Part shown: piece by piece, positions 7,861-13,768 of the stretch
Position numbering within the stretch: position 1 is the first letter of the stretch
Layout: every line of letters starts with the position of its first letter
Source of the DNA: Methylococcus sp. UBA6136
Lineage (GTDB): Bacteria > Pseudomonadota > Gammaproteobacteria > Methylococcales > Methylococcaceae
DNA: 18,770 nt
Assembly: GCA_002423305.1 (NCBI GenBank)
Contig: DIVI01000036.1
Coordinates: 1 to 18,770 of the forward strand
Direction: 5' to 3'
The notes under the pieces: model-generated
What the model was told of the DNA's origin: nothing
Databases searched by the model: none
Seen by the model: only the letters and a program-made list of their open reading frames with translations
Translations under genes and position numbers: made by a program

Positions 7861-8421
7861 ATGTACAAACTTCTAATTGGCCTTTCACTCTCCTTTTTGC
7901 TGATCGGCTGCGGTCTCCAGCTTGATGGGTCGGTCAGCAAACAACGGGGGCAGATTGATTCCATGGCCTCAGGAACCATGAACAATCTGTTCGACCAGCA
8001 TCCGGGCCTGCGCAAGAAAGTCGCCAAGGCAGCGGGTTATGGCGTATTCGATGCCTCCGGCGGGAAATTCCTCTGGGGGGGCCTTGATCACGGTAACGGC
8101 GTAGTGGTGAAAAATGGCAATCGGCAGCACACCTACATGAAGATGTTCGAGTTGCAACCGGGGCTCGGTTTCGGCTACACCAACTTTAGACTGGTCTTTG
8201 TTTTTGACACCCGTGAAGCGATGGATGACTTCATCAAATCGGGCTGGGAGTTTGGCGGACGCGCCAGTGCGGCGGCCAACGACGAGAAAAACGCTGTGGG
8301 GGGAGACCTGGGTGTCAACGTTGCGCCCGGAATTACTCTCTACCAGATGACCGAGAAAGGGGCCATGATTGGCCTGAGCATTACCGGGGCAAAATACTGG
8401 CGTAACGATGACTTGAACTGA
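7861..8421 (+). CDS. SYLF (Ysc84-like) domain lipoprotein
   Basis: The 186-residue product begins with a lipoprotein signal peptide (MYKLLIGLSLSFLLIGC; predicted lipidated Cys17). The mature part matches the SYLF/Ysc84 layout: a helical start with LFDQHPGLRKKVAKAAGYGVFD at about 43-64, a Gly-rich strand region around GGKFLWGGLDHGNGVV, then GLGFGYTNFRLVFVFDTREAMDDFI at about 101-125 and a repeat-like C-terminal half ending SITGAKYW. In eukaryotes SYLF binds phosphoinositides; bacterial secreted members have no settled function. It should be anchored in the outer or inner membrane, facing the periplasm. The start is well supported by AGAGGA four bases upstream. It stands alone, with a possible terminator at 8464-8498. 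Confidence 0.85.
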   Translation: MYKLLIGLSLSFLLIGCGLQLDGSVSKQRGQIDSMASGTMNNLFDQHPGLRKKVAKAAGYGVFDASGGKFLWGGLDHGNGVVVKNGNRQHTYMKMFELQPGLGFGYTNFRLVFVFDTREAMDDFIKSGWEFGGRASAAANDEKNAVGGDLGVNVAPGITLYQMTEKGAMIGLSITGAKYWRNDDLN

Positions 8422-8463
8422 AGCCCCATCACCGCCTTCGCGTTTGGCGCTCTGAATTCCCTT

Positions 8464-8498
8464 ACTGGCTGGAAGCTTCCTTCCCTGCTGCCAGTTTT
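8464..8498 (+). terminator. Possible intrinsic terminator after the SYLF lipoprotein gene
   Basis: ACTGGC at 8464-8469 pairs with GCCAGT at 8490-8495, and the run TTTT covers 8495-8498. The 20-base interior includes the palindrome GGAAGCTTCC (8471-8480), which could form a second stem. The T-run is short and the loop long, so this is a weak call. It fits the plus-strand gene, because on the minus strand no T-run follows the hairpin. Confidence 0.35.
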
Positions 8499-8505
8499 CT
8501 GCGGA

Positions 8506-8853
8506 TCAATACATAGACTCACCGTCGCCGACCTCGCTCTTCATGTAGAAGAGCACGTCGGCTTCGTCATATTCGGAAAGAGCATTCTGGTCGCCCCGTC
8601 CCTTGAGCAGATTCATAGCTAAATGCTGCCTTACAATGCCGGGGGTCGAAAGTGACTGGAGGTCCCAGTCCTCGGCATCCGCGAGGGCCGGTGCGCTGCG
8701 CTTACCGGTATCGTGACAACTCCCGCACTGACCCTGGTAAACCGCCTCACCATGGGAGAGATCGGGCTGATAGGCCTCATGTTCCGGCTGGGTATTGGAA
8801 CAACCGACCAAGGCTAGCGCCACCAGCCATGGGATAACTCGAAACATTGACAT
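8506..8853 (-). CDS. Small cytochrome c lipoprotein (cytochrome c5-like)
   Basis: The 115-residue product has a lipoprotein signal (MSMFRVIPWLVALALVGC, predicted lipidated Cys18) and one haem-c site, C43-G-S-C46-H47, in GEAVYQGQCGSCHDTGKRSAPAL. The order after it, LAMNLLKGRGDQNALSEYDEADVLFYM, resembles the end of cytochrome c5 (MPPKG... then a helix with YM), so Met80 is the likely second axial ligand. It should be a periplasmic, membrane-anchored one-electron carrier; its partners are not identifiable here. The frame is open to 8967 but that part overlaps the phosphatase gene and lacks a signal peptide. ATG at 8853 or 8847 gives a proper lipoprotein signal; neither has a strong ribosome site. 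It lies 61 bases after the PAS-phosphatase gene on the same strand. Confidence 0.85.
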   Translation of the reverse strand: MSMFRVIPWLVALALVGCSNTQPEHEAYQPDLSHGEAVYQGQCGSCHDTGKRSAPALADAEDWDLQSLSTPGIVRQHLAMNLLKGRGDQNALSEYDEADVLFYMKSEVGDGESMY

Positions 8854-8914
8854 GGGGTAACTCGCTTGGGTGTTGAATGTGACAGTTTGTCTGGACGTCA
8901 CAGGAAAGCCCAGA

Positions 8915-11533
8915 TCAGTTGACGCTGAGCGAGACCATGGTGATATCGTCCAGAAAGGGTCCGCCACCTCTGAATTCCCTCAAGCGGACGAGAATGTTTT
9001 GCAGGGTATCCTCAGGCGGGTGCTCCCTCTCGGCAGTAAAGGTCTGACATAGGCGGTGGCTTTCAAAAAACTCACCGACTTCATTCTGCGTTTCCGTCAC
9101 CCCATCGGTATAGAGCATTAGCCGGTCTCCAATTTCCAGAGTCAATGACTTCTCCTCGAAATCAACATGGCGGCGGACTCCGAGTATCAACCCCTCCGCA
9201 TCCAGCGGCTCACAGGCCGGGGCGGAATGCCTCAACAAAAGCGGTGGATTATGTCCCGCGCTGGCAAAGCGCAATTGCCGCGTTGTTCGGTTATAGCGGA
9301 GATAGAACATGGTGATGAACAGATCCGAAGCACTCAGGTCGGCGTAGAGCACCTCATTCAACGCACCCAGCAGGTGGGCGATGCTGTCCAGTTCGCTGTG
9401 GGTTCGCCGGAGCTCGGCTTTCAGCGTGCTGCGCATCTCGGCCATGATAAGCGCGGCACCGACGCTATGCCCTGAAACATCGGCAATCACCAGGTCGATG
9501 CATTCACCGTGACAAATGAAATCGTAATAATCCCCACCGACCTGGGCCGCCGGAATACACACGCCCGCCACTTCCACATCCAGTCTTTTGAGCGGCGCCT
9601 TGGGCAACAGCGACATTTGTATCTGACGAGCGATCTCCAACTCATGCCGTTCATCCTCGGCCCGACGGCGCTCGCTGATATCGGTGATGACGCCGATATA
9701 GTGCGTCAGGGCTCCATGCTCGTCATGCACGGGCGACAACATCAATTCGTTCCAGAATCCTGCGCCGTCCTTGCGGTAATTCCGTATCACCACCTCACAG
9801 GCATGGCCCGTAAGAAGCGCTTCACGGATGGTGTCGCGGGCCGATTCCTCGGTGTCTCGTCCCTGCAGAAGCCGCAAGGTTTTCCCCAGCAGTTCTTCCT
9901 CGGTGTATCCCGTGATCTTGCAGAGCGCGGAATTGACGTAAATGTTGGGAAAATCCGGCTGCCGCGCGTCGGCAATGGCGATGCCAACGCTGGCCGCTTC
10001 AATCGCGCGTTCACGCAGGCGTACCGCATCCTCGACCCGCTTGCGCTCGGTGATGTCCAGATCAACCCCGCGCCAAAAGAGAATTTCGCCCCGTTCGTTG
10101 ACCAGCGGCGCGCCGGTCGATTCAGTAAACACCGCATGACCATCCCGATGCAGGTAATGATTGACGATGCGATGAAACGAGGTACCCGCGACACCCATCG
10201 TAGGCAAGGTGCCAGCCCATCGCTGCTGGTCTTCTTCGGTCATCAACTCCAGATAGTGCTTGCCGATGATGTCTTCCGGTCGGTAGCCAAGAATATCCAT
10301 GACCGCGTCACTGCTGTATGTGTAGCGGCCCGAGGCATCCTGTTCCCAGAGCCACTCACCGACCATTCTGGCGACTTCGCTGAAGCGGGCCTCACTTTGC
10401 GCCAGCGCTTCCTGGTCCGCCTTTTGCCGGGTAATGTCCTGAAAGCGACCCAGCAGGCGGATGGCATTACCCTGTCGATCCTGTATGGGCGAGAACGTCA
10501 CCAGAGCTGAATAGGATTCGCCCGTCTTTTTGTGGTCGGTGATTTCCCCTCGCCAATCCCTGACGGAAAGCAGTCGCCAGCACAGCGGGGCATTGCGGGC
10601 GATCGACGTCATCACCGATGATTCGGCAAACAGATTGCCGCCGATCACTGAGGGATTGTCGTATCCAGTCAATCGGGAAAACCCCGCATTGACGTATTCG
10701 ATGTTGCCCTGGAGGTCGGCAATCAGAATACCGGCGGGGGCCTGCTCCACGGCGCTGGATAGCAGCGTCAGCCGCTGTTCAGTCTCACGACGTGGGCTCA
10801 AATCATGCAGGATCCCGACAAATCGGTGAGGCCCCTCTTTGGCAAGCTCTCCCACGGCGAGATGAACCGGAAACAGGGTTCCGTCCTTTGCCATGGCGGA
10901 AACCTCGCGGCCCTGACGGATGATCCTACCTATGCCTGTTTCGAAATAATTTCTCAGATAGCCATCATGCCGTTCATGGTCCGGTGACGGCATGAGCAGA
11001 TTGATATTTCGACCGACCAATTCCTGACGGGTGTAACCAAACAGCTTTTCCACGGCCGGATTGATGAGTTGAATGATGCCCAATTCATCGATGATGATGA
11101 CGCTGTCGGTAATGGTTTCGACGATGGCGCGAAAGTGGCTTTCAATATCGCAGACCTCTCCACTCGAACTCATGAATGGATCGATTTTCAACAACCACCG
11201 CCACCCGCCCTCTTCTGAGTTTTTGCTGATCCCGAGACGATATGTCAGCGGCAAGGCATGACTGGTGCGTGGTGCTCTCGGGTGCGATGACGGCGATAGA
11301 CTGCCGACAAGCTCGACTTCCGTTTCAGAAGAACCGTTCAGGTCGGCCAACGTCAGCCCAAGCAGGGGCAGGATATTCGCCCCCAGCATATCAGCGGCGG
11401 ATAGATTCAAGAGTTTCAGGGCTCCGTGGCTCAATGCAATCGCTCGCCCCTGATCATCGAGCACCATGACCGGTTGATCGCAGGCAGCCAGCACCGCCCA
11501 GGTCAAGCTCTCCTCACCAGAAATCAGCCCCAC
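8915..11533 (-). CDS. Multi-PAS sensor protein with SpoIIE/RsbU-type PP2C phosphatase domain
   Basis: The 872-residue product is cytoplasmic (no signal or membrane helices) and ends in a PP2C-like serine phosphatase of the SpoIIE/RsbU type, which usually dephosphorylates an anti-sigma-factor antagonist. Order: degenerate PAS (about 10-118), FixL-like PAS (132-245), PAS (about 255-368), PAS (about 380-496), LOV-like PAS (about 505-620), a short helix (ERRRAEDERHELEIARQIQMSLLP), and the phosphatase (about 650-872). The phosphatase keeps its metal motifs: GGDYYDF (Asp668), ADVSGHSVGAAL (Asp685), YTDGVTE (Asp810) and LDDITMV (Asp862-863). The second PAS keeps the FixL haem-His position (His189); the fifth lacks the LOV cysteine (Leu553). 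The start is GTG at 11531-11533, preceded by GAGG seven bases upstream. No kinase, STAS or sigma gene lies beside it, so its substrate is unknown. A TIGR04073 gene lies upstream and a cytochrome gene downstream. Confidence 0.93.
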   Translation of the reverse strand: MGLISGEESLTWAVLAACDQPVMVLDDQGRAIALSHGALKLLNLSAADMLGANILPLLGLTLADLNGSSETEVELVGSLSPSSHPRAPRTSHALPLTYRLGISKNSEEGGWRWLLKIDPFMSSSGEVCDIESHFRAIVETITDSVIIIDELGIIQLINPAVEKLFGYTRQELVGRNINLLMPSPDHERHDGYLRNYFETGIGRIIRQGREVSAMAKDGTLFPVHLAVGELAKEGPHRFVGILHDLSPRRETEQRLTLLSSAVEQAPAGILIADLQGNIEYVNAGFSRLTGYDNPSVIGGNLFAESSVMTSIARNAPLCWRLLSVRDWRGEITDHKKTGESYSALVTFSPIQDRQGNAIRLLGRFQDITRQKADQEALAQSEARFSEVARMVGEWLWEQDASGRYTYSSDAVMDILGYRPEDIIGKHYLELMTEEDQQRWAGTLPTMGVAGTSFHRIVNHYLHRDGHAVFTESTGAPLVNERGEILFWRGVDLDITERKRVEDAVRLRERAIEAASVGIAIADARQPDFPNIYVNSALCKITGYTEEELLGKTLRLLQGRDTEESARDTIREALLTGHACEVVIRNYRKDGAGFWNELMLSPVHDEHGALTHYIGVITDISERRRAEDERHELEIARQIQMSLLPKAPLKRLDVEVAGVCIPAAQVGGDYYDFICHGECIDLVIADVSGHSVGAALIMAEMRSTLKAELRRTHSELDSIAHLLGALNEVLYADLSASDLFITMFYLRYNRTTRQLRFASAGHNPPLLLRHSAPACEPLDAEGLILGVRRHVDFEEKSLTLEIGDRLMLYTDGVTETQNEVGEFFESHRLCQTFTAEREHPPEDTLQNILVRLREFRGGGPFLDDITMVSLSVN

Positions 11534-11610
11534 TCTTCGGCCTCTATGAACGCAACAGGACTCATCGATCCCTCATGGCCTCATAGGCTGGCGTGAGCCA
11601 ATATATTCGG

Positions 11611-12066
11611 TCATGGCGCCATCACCCCTGTCGTCAAGGGCCGCACGGGAGTGTAGTGACTACTTGCGGCTTTTTCCTCAGGTGGCGGCGGCCTTCTGCT
11701 CATATCGAAATACGGCCCATAGGTCGTATCCACATTAAACTGCTGCCAGACGAAGGTGGGGTGCGTAATCGGCTGGGAGGGCACGGGAAAGGTGATGAAG
11801 TCCAGGCCGCCCGCCAGCAATCTGCCCATGGTGTGCAGGGTTCCCTTGAGCACACCACCGGTCACACCAAACAGCGCGTTGACTTCGTTGGAGGTATTGA
11901 TGATGTTCTTGGGCATTTCGGCGATCCCAAAAGTCATGTTAGTGAGGCCCGAAGCCAGTTTGGTCCGGACCATCTCACCATAGCTCAGTTCATCCGCCGC
12001 GAAAACCTGACTGGTCATCAGGATGGTGCCAGCCAGCACTGTTATCTGTCGAAACTTTCTTACCAC
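11611..12066 (-). CDS. Exosortase system-associated protein, TIGR04073-like
   Basis: The product (151 residues from the chosen GTG) has a clear Sec signal peptide, MVRKFRQITVLAGTILMTSQVFA, with cleavage predicted after residue 23. The mature part carries the TIGR04073-like pattern: LASGLTNMTFGIAEMPKNIINT at about 37-58, then GGVLKGTLHTMGRLLAGGLDFITFPVPS at about 70-97, and a Pro-rich tail ending in Pro/Glu/Lys. This family is found in genomes with exosortase/PEP-CTERM systems; its function is unknown. An ATG at 12093 is also in frame, but GTG at 12064-12066 has GAGGAA five bases upstream and starts the signal peptide with a normal basic N-region, so I chose it. It is 77 bases upstream of the PAS-phosphatase gene. 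No exosortase or PEP-CTERM gene is in the window. Confidence 0.8.
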   Translation of the reverse strand: MVRKFRQITVLAGTILMTSQVFAADELSYGEMVRTKLASGLTNMTFGIAEMPKNIINTSNEVNALFGVTGGVLKGTLHTMGRLLAGGLDFITFPVPSQPITHPTFVWQQFNVDTTYGPYFDMSRRPPPPEEKAASSHYTPVRPLTTGVMAP

Positions 12067-12071
12067 AGCAA

Positions 12072-12077
12072 TTCCTC
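12072..12077 (-). promoter_or_regulatory. Ribosome binding site that favours the GTG start of the TIGR04073-like gene
   Basis: On the minus strand GAGGAA lies five bases before GTG (12064-12066). The upstream ATG at 12093 has no comparable site and would add nine residues before the signal peptide. Confidence 0.7.
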
Positions 12078-12132
12078 GTAATGATGGAACCATTGAGACG
12101 CTGGGGAACGATGAGCTGAACCCGCGCCTCCA

Positions 12133-12161
12133 ATTCTTTGGCGATTATCTCTTATTTTCAA
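12133..12161 (-). promoter_or_regulatory. Candidate sigma-70 promoter for the TIGR04073-like gene
   Basis: On the minus strand TTGAAA (12156-12161) and AAGAAT (12133-12138) are separated by 17 bases. The first matches the -35 consensus at five of six positions and the second the -10 at four of six. The pair lies about 66 bases before the GTG start. This is a match by eye only. Confidence 0.35.
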
Positions 12162-12165
12162 ACCG

Positions 12166-12225
12166 GGAAACCCTGCTTTTGAATGTTTACCACCCAAGGT
12201 CATGATGGAGGCAAGCTGGGTTTCC
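12166..12225. repeat. Imperfect 13-bp inverted repeat upstream of the TIGR04073-like gene
   Basis: GGAAACCCTGCTT (12166-12178) and AAGCTGGGTTTCC (12213-12225) are inverted copies with one mismatch, separated by 34 bases. They lie just upstream of the candidate -35 element of the TIGR04073-like gene and close to the terminator that ends sodB. There is no T-run, so this is not an intrinsic terminator; it could be an operator pair or a chance match. Confidence 0.45.
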
Positions 12226-12242
12226 TCTGCGTTCTGCCCAAT

Positions 12243-12282
12243 AAAAAGCCGCCACCGACATGAAAGTCGGTGGCGGCTTTTT
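12243..12282 (-). terminator. Strong intrinsic terminator of sodB
   Basis: A perfect 17-bp inverted repeat, from AAAAAGCCGCCACCGAC (12243-12259) to GTCGGTGGCGGCTTTTT (12266-12282), surrounds a six-base loop. The 12-bp GC-rich core with a T-run on either strand makes it symmetrical, so it can stop transcription in both directions. It lies 30 bases after the sodB stop codon. Confidence 0.93.
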
Positions 12283-12312
12283 GGGAACTTTTGGAAACGT
12301 AATCCGATTTGA

Positions 12313-12894
12313 TCAGCCGGCGAAGTTGGCTGCAGCGAAATCCCAATTCACGAAATTCCAGAAATCTTCGACATACTTGGGCCGCGCGTTCCGATAAACA
12401 ATGTAGTAGGCATGTTCCCAGACATCGATCGTCAGCAGCGGCTTCTGACCATTCGTCAACGGAGTCGCTGCATTGCTGGTGCTTACGAGGGCCAGGCTGC
12501 CATCGGCATTCTTCACCAGCCAGGCCCAGCCGGACCCAAAGGTGGTGACAGCGCACTTGGTGAATTCTTCCTTGAATTTCTCGAAGGAACCAAACGTCTT
12601 GTTGATGGCTTCCGCCAGCGCTCCGGTCGGCTGACCGCCGCCATTGGGCTTAAGGCTATTCCAGTAAAAGGTGTGGTTCCACACCTGTGCTGCATTGTTG
12701 AAAATTCCTCCCGAGGACTTCTGGATGATCTCTTCAAGAGAGAGATTCTCGAACTCGGTCCCAGGAATCAGGTTGTTGAGGTTGGTGACATAAGCCTGAT
12801 GATGCTTGCCGTAATGGTAGTCGAGGGTTTCCGCCGAAATGAACGGTTCAAGGGCGGTCTTCTCGTAGGGCAGAGGTGGCAATTGATGTGTCAT
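12313..12894 (-). CDS. sodB: Superoxide dismutase, iron type
   Basis: SodB converts superoxide to oxygen and hydrogen peroxide in the cytoplasm. The 193-residue product is full length, with metal ligands His27 (LDYHYGKHHQAY), His74 (QVWNHTFYW), Asp157 and His161 (IDVWEHAYYIVYRN) at the same positions as E. coli SodB. The iron type rather than manganese type is suggested by Gln70 in NNAAQVWNHTFYW together with FGSGWAWLV at about 119-127. The ATG is preceded by AAAGGAA (12901-12907) six bases upstream. It is a single-gene unit: a strong terminator follows, and another terminator (13061-13087) separates it from the gene upstream. Overlapping inverted repeats about 60-85 bases before the start may be regulatory. 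Confidence 0.97.
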   Translation of the reverse strand: MTHQLPPLPYEKTALEPFISAETLDYHYGKHHQAYVTNLNNLIPGTEFENLSLEEIIQKSSGGIFNNAAQVWNHTFYWNSLKPNGGGQPTGALAEAINKTFGSFEKFKEEFTKCAVTTFGSGWAWLVKNADGSLALVSTSNAATPLTNGQKPLLTIDVWEHAYYIVYRNARPKYVEDFWNFVNWDFAAANFAG

Positions 12895-12953
12895 GCAGAA
12901 TTCCTTTAAATCTTCGGGTTAACAACCGGGCACTGTCCGCCGGCATCAAATAG

Positions 12954-12978
12954 GCAATTCCTACCGAATTGCTAGGAA
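12954..12978. promoter_or_regulatory. Overlapping inverted repeats upstream of sodB
   Basis: GCAATTC (12954-12960) and GAATTGC (12966-12972) form a perfect 7-bp inverted repeat with a 5-base spacer. Overlapping it, TTCCTA (12958-12963) and TAGGAA (12973-12978) form a second repeat with a 9-base spacer. The two cannot form at the same time. They lie within the sodB upstream region, so an operator or a switchable 5' leader is possible; I do not recognise it as a known Fur or IscR box. Confidence 0.45.
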
Positions 12979-13060
12979 ATGAGTCTACCATCCACATCTC
13001 GACCAGAAAAGCCTGTCGACCTCCCCTTAAAAGACTCGGCAAACGATCCACGAAATCGCC

Positions 13061-13087
13061 AAAAAAAGAGCCTCCGGAGAAGCTCTT
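13061..13087 (-). terminator. Intrinsic terminator after the NTF2-like gene, with UNCG-type loop
   Basis: On the minus strand AAGAGCTTC, loop TCCG, GAGGCTCTT form a 9-bp stem with one G-T wobble, closed by a C-G pair around a UNCG-type tetraloop. Together with the last two stem bases this gives a run of seven T. It lies about 88 bases after the stop of the NTF2-like gene and upstream of sodB, and insulates sodB from read-through. Confidence 0.88.
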
Positions 13088-13174
13088 GATTCAGGGGTGG
13101 CCATGGGGCCAATTTCTTATCAGATCGCATAATTTCACCTTCGCTGCATGAGTCGACTACTTTCTCCGGATATT

Positions 13175-13645
13175 TTAAGTACGGCGGTCGCTGTTCCAGC
13201 GCTGGACCTCGGCCTTCCAGCTACCATCCGGTTGTTGCCTGAGGACACTATAAATCACGCCCCCATAGCTGTAGCGCATCGTTTCCTGACTCGCATTGGG
13301 CAGGGTTTTCACATCCGAGAACCGGACAGTGGCCACGATCGTGCCGGCATGTTCATGACTGGCTTCAATGACATCCATGGCATAGTCGCCCTGCCGGATT
13401 AGCTTGGCCCAGAAATCCCGAATTTCTCCCGTTCCCCTGGAGACGGATCCATTCGGTTGCAGCAACATCGCATTGTCGGAATAGAGCGCCAGAATGTCTT
13501 CCAGGCCACCTCTTGCGAATGCCGCATTCCATTGGGCAGCTGAACGCTCGGCGATTTGCCTTGCGTCACCGTCACTTTCGGCCCAACTCGAACTTGCGGT
13601 AGTGACTAACAGCAACAATAGCCCTAAGCTACGCTTCAGACTCAT
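13175..13645 (-). CDS. Secreted NTF2-like (SnoaL/DUF4440-type) protein
   Basis: The 156-residue product has a Sec signal peptide (MSLKRSLGLLLLLVTTASSSWA, cleavage predicted after residue 22). It is followed by an NTF2-like cone-fold domain: a helix with IAERSAAQWNAAFARGG, then LEDILALYSDNAMLLQPNGSVSRG at about 47-70 and strands ending YGGVIYSVLRQQPDGSWKAEVQRWNS. This is the usual DUF4440/SnoaL-like pattern, in which many members are small-molecule-binding or enzymatic and many have no known role. It should be periplasmic. The frame is open to 13699, but ATG at 13645 has a full AGGAGGT site five bases upstream and starts the signal peptide. It is divergent from the LysR gene across 123 bases, so it is a candidate target of that regulator. 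Confidence 0.85.
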   Translation of the reverse strand: MSLKRSLGLLLLLVTTASSSWAESDGDARQIAERSAAQWNAAFARGGLEDILALYSDNAMLLQPNGSVSRGTGEIRDFWAKLIRQGDYAMDVIEASHEHAGTIVATVRFSDVKTLPNASQETMRYSYGGVIYSVLRQQPDGSWKAEVQRWNSDRRT

Positions 13646-13650
13646 TGTGA

Positions 13651-13657
13651 ACCTCCT
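13651..13657 (-). promoter_or_regulatory. Strong ribosome binding site that fixes the start of the NTF2-like gene
   Basis: On the minus strand AGGAGGT lies five bases before the ATG at 13643-13645. This is a seven-base match to the 16S anti-Shine-Dalgarno sequence and rules against the in-frame start at 13699. Confidence 0.85.
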
Positions 13658-13700
13658 GAGCATGTCGACCTCGGTTTGAGGACGCCTACAGAAGAGCATA

Positions 13701-13728
13701 ATAGGTTTACAATATCCAATAGATTTAC
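13701..13728 (+). repeat. 10-bp direct repeat in the LysR/NTF2-like divergent promoter region
   Basis: ATAGGTTTAC (13701-13710) recurs as ATAGATTTAC (13719-13728), nine of ten bases identical and offset by 18 bases, in an AT-rich stretch between the two divergent starts. TATAAA at 13740-13745 could be a -10 element for the LysR gene, but I see no good -35. The repeat could be a regulator-binding site in this intergenic region. Confidence 0.45.
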
Positions 13729-13768
13729 CTGATTGTTCCTATAAATAACAACAATCCCCGTTGCCGCC

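Noticed and set aside
8853..8967. Longer start for the cytochrome c gene at 8967
   Set aside because: The extra 38 residues overlap the phosphatase gene end and would bury the lipoprotein signal peptide inside the protein.
9509..10510. Open frame of 333 codons on the plus strand inside the PAS-phosphatase gene
   Set aside because: The minus-strand frame has PAS and PP2C motifs throughout. The plus-strand translation has no domain pattern and no good start site.
12956..12980. Possible type-2 IscR site upstream of sodB
   Set aside because: CC and TA/GG elements occur in the right order but the spacing is off by one and one fixed base is wrong. I keep the inverted repeats as a finding without naming a regulator.
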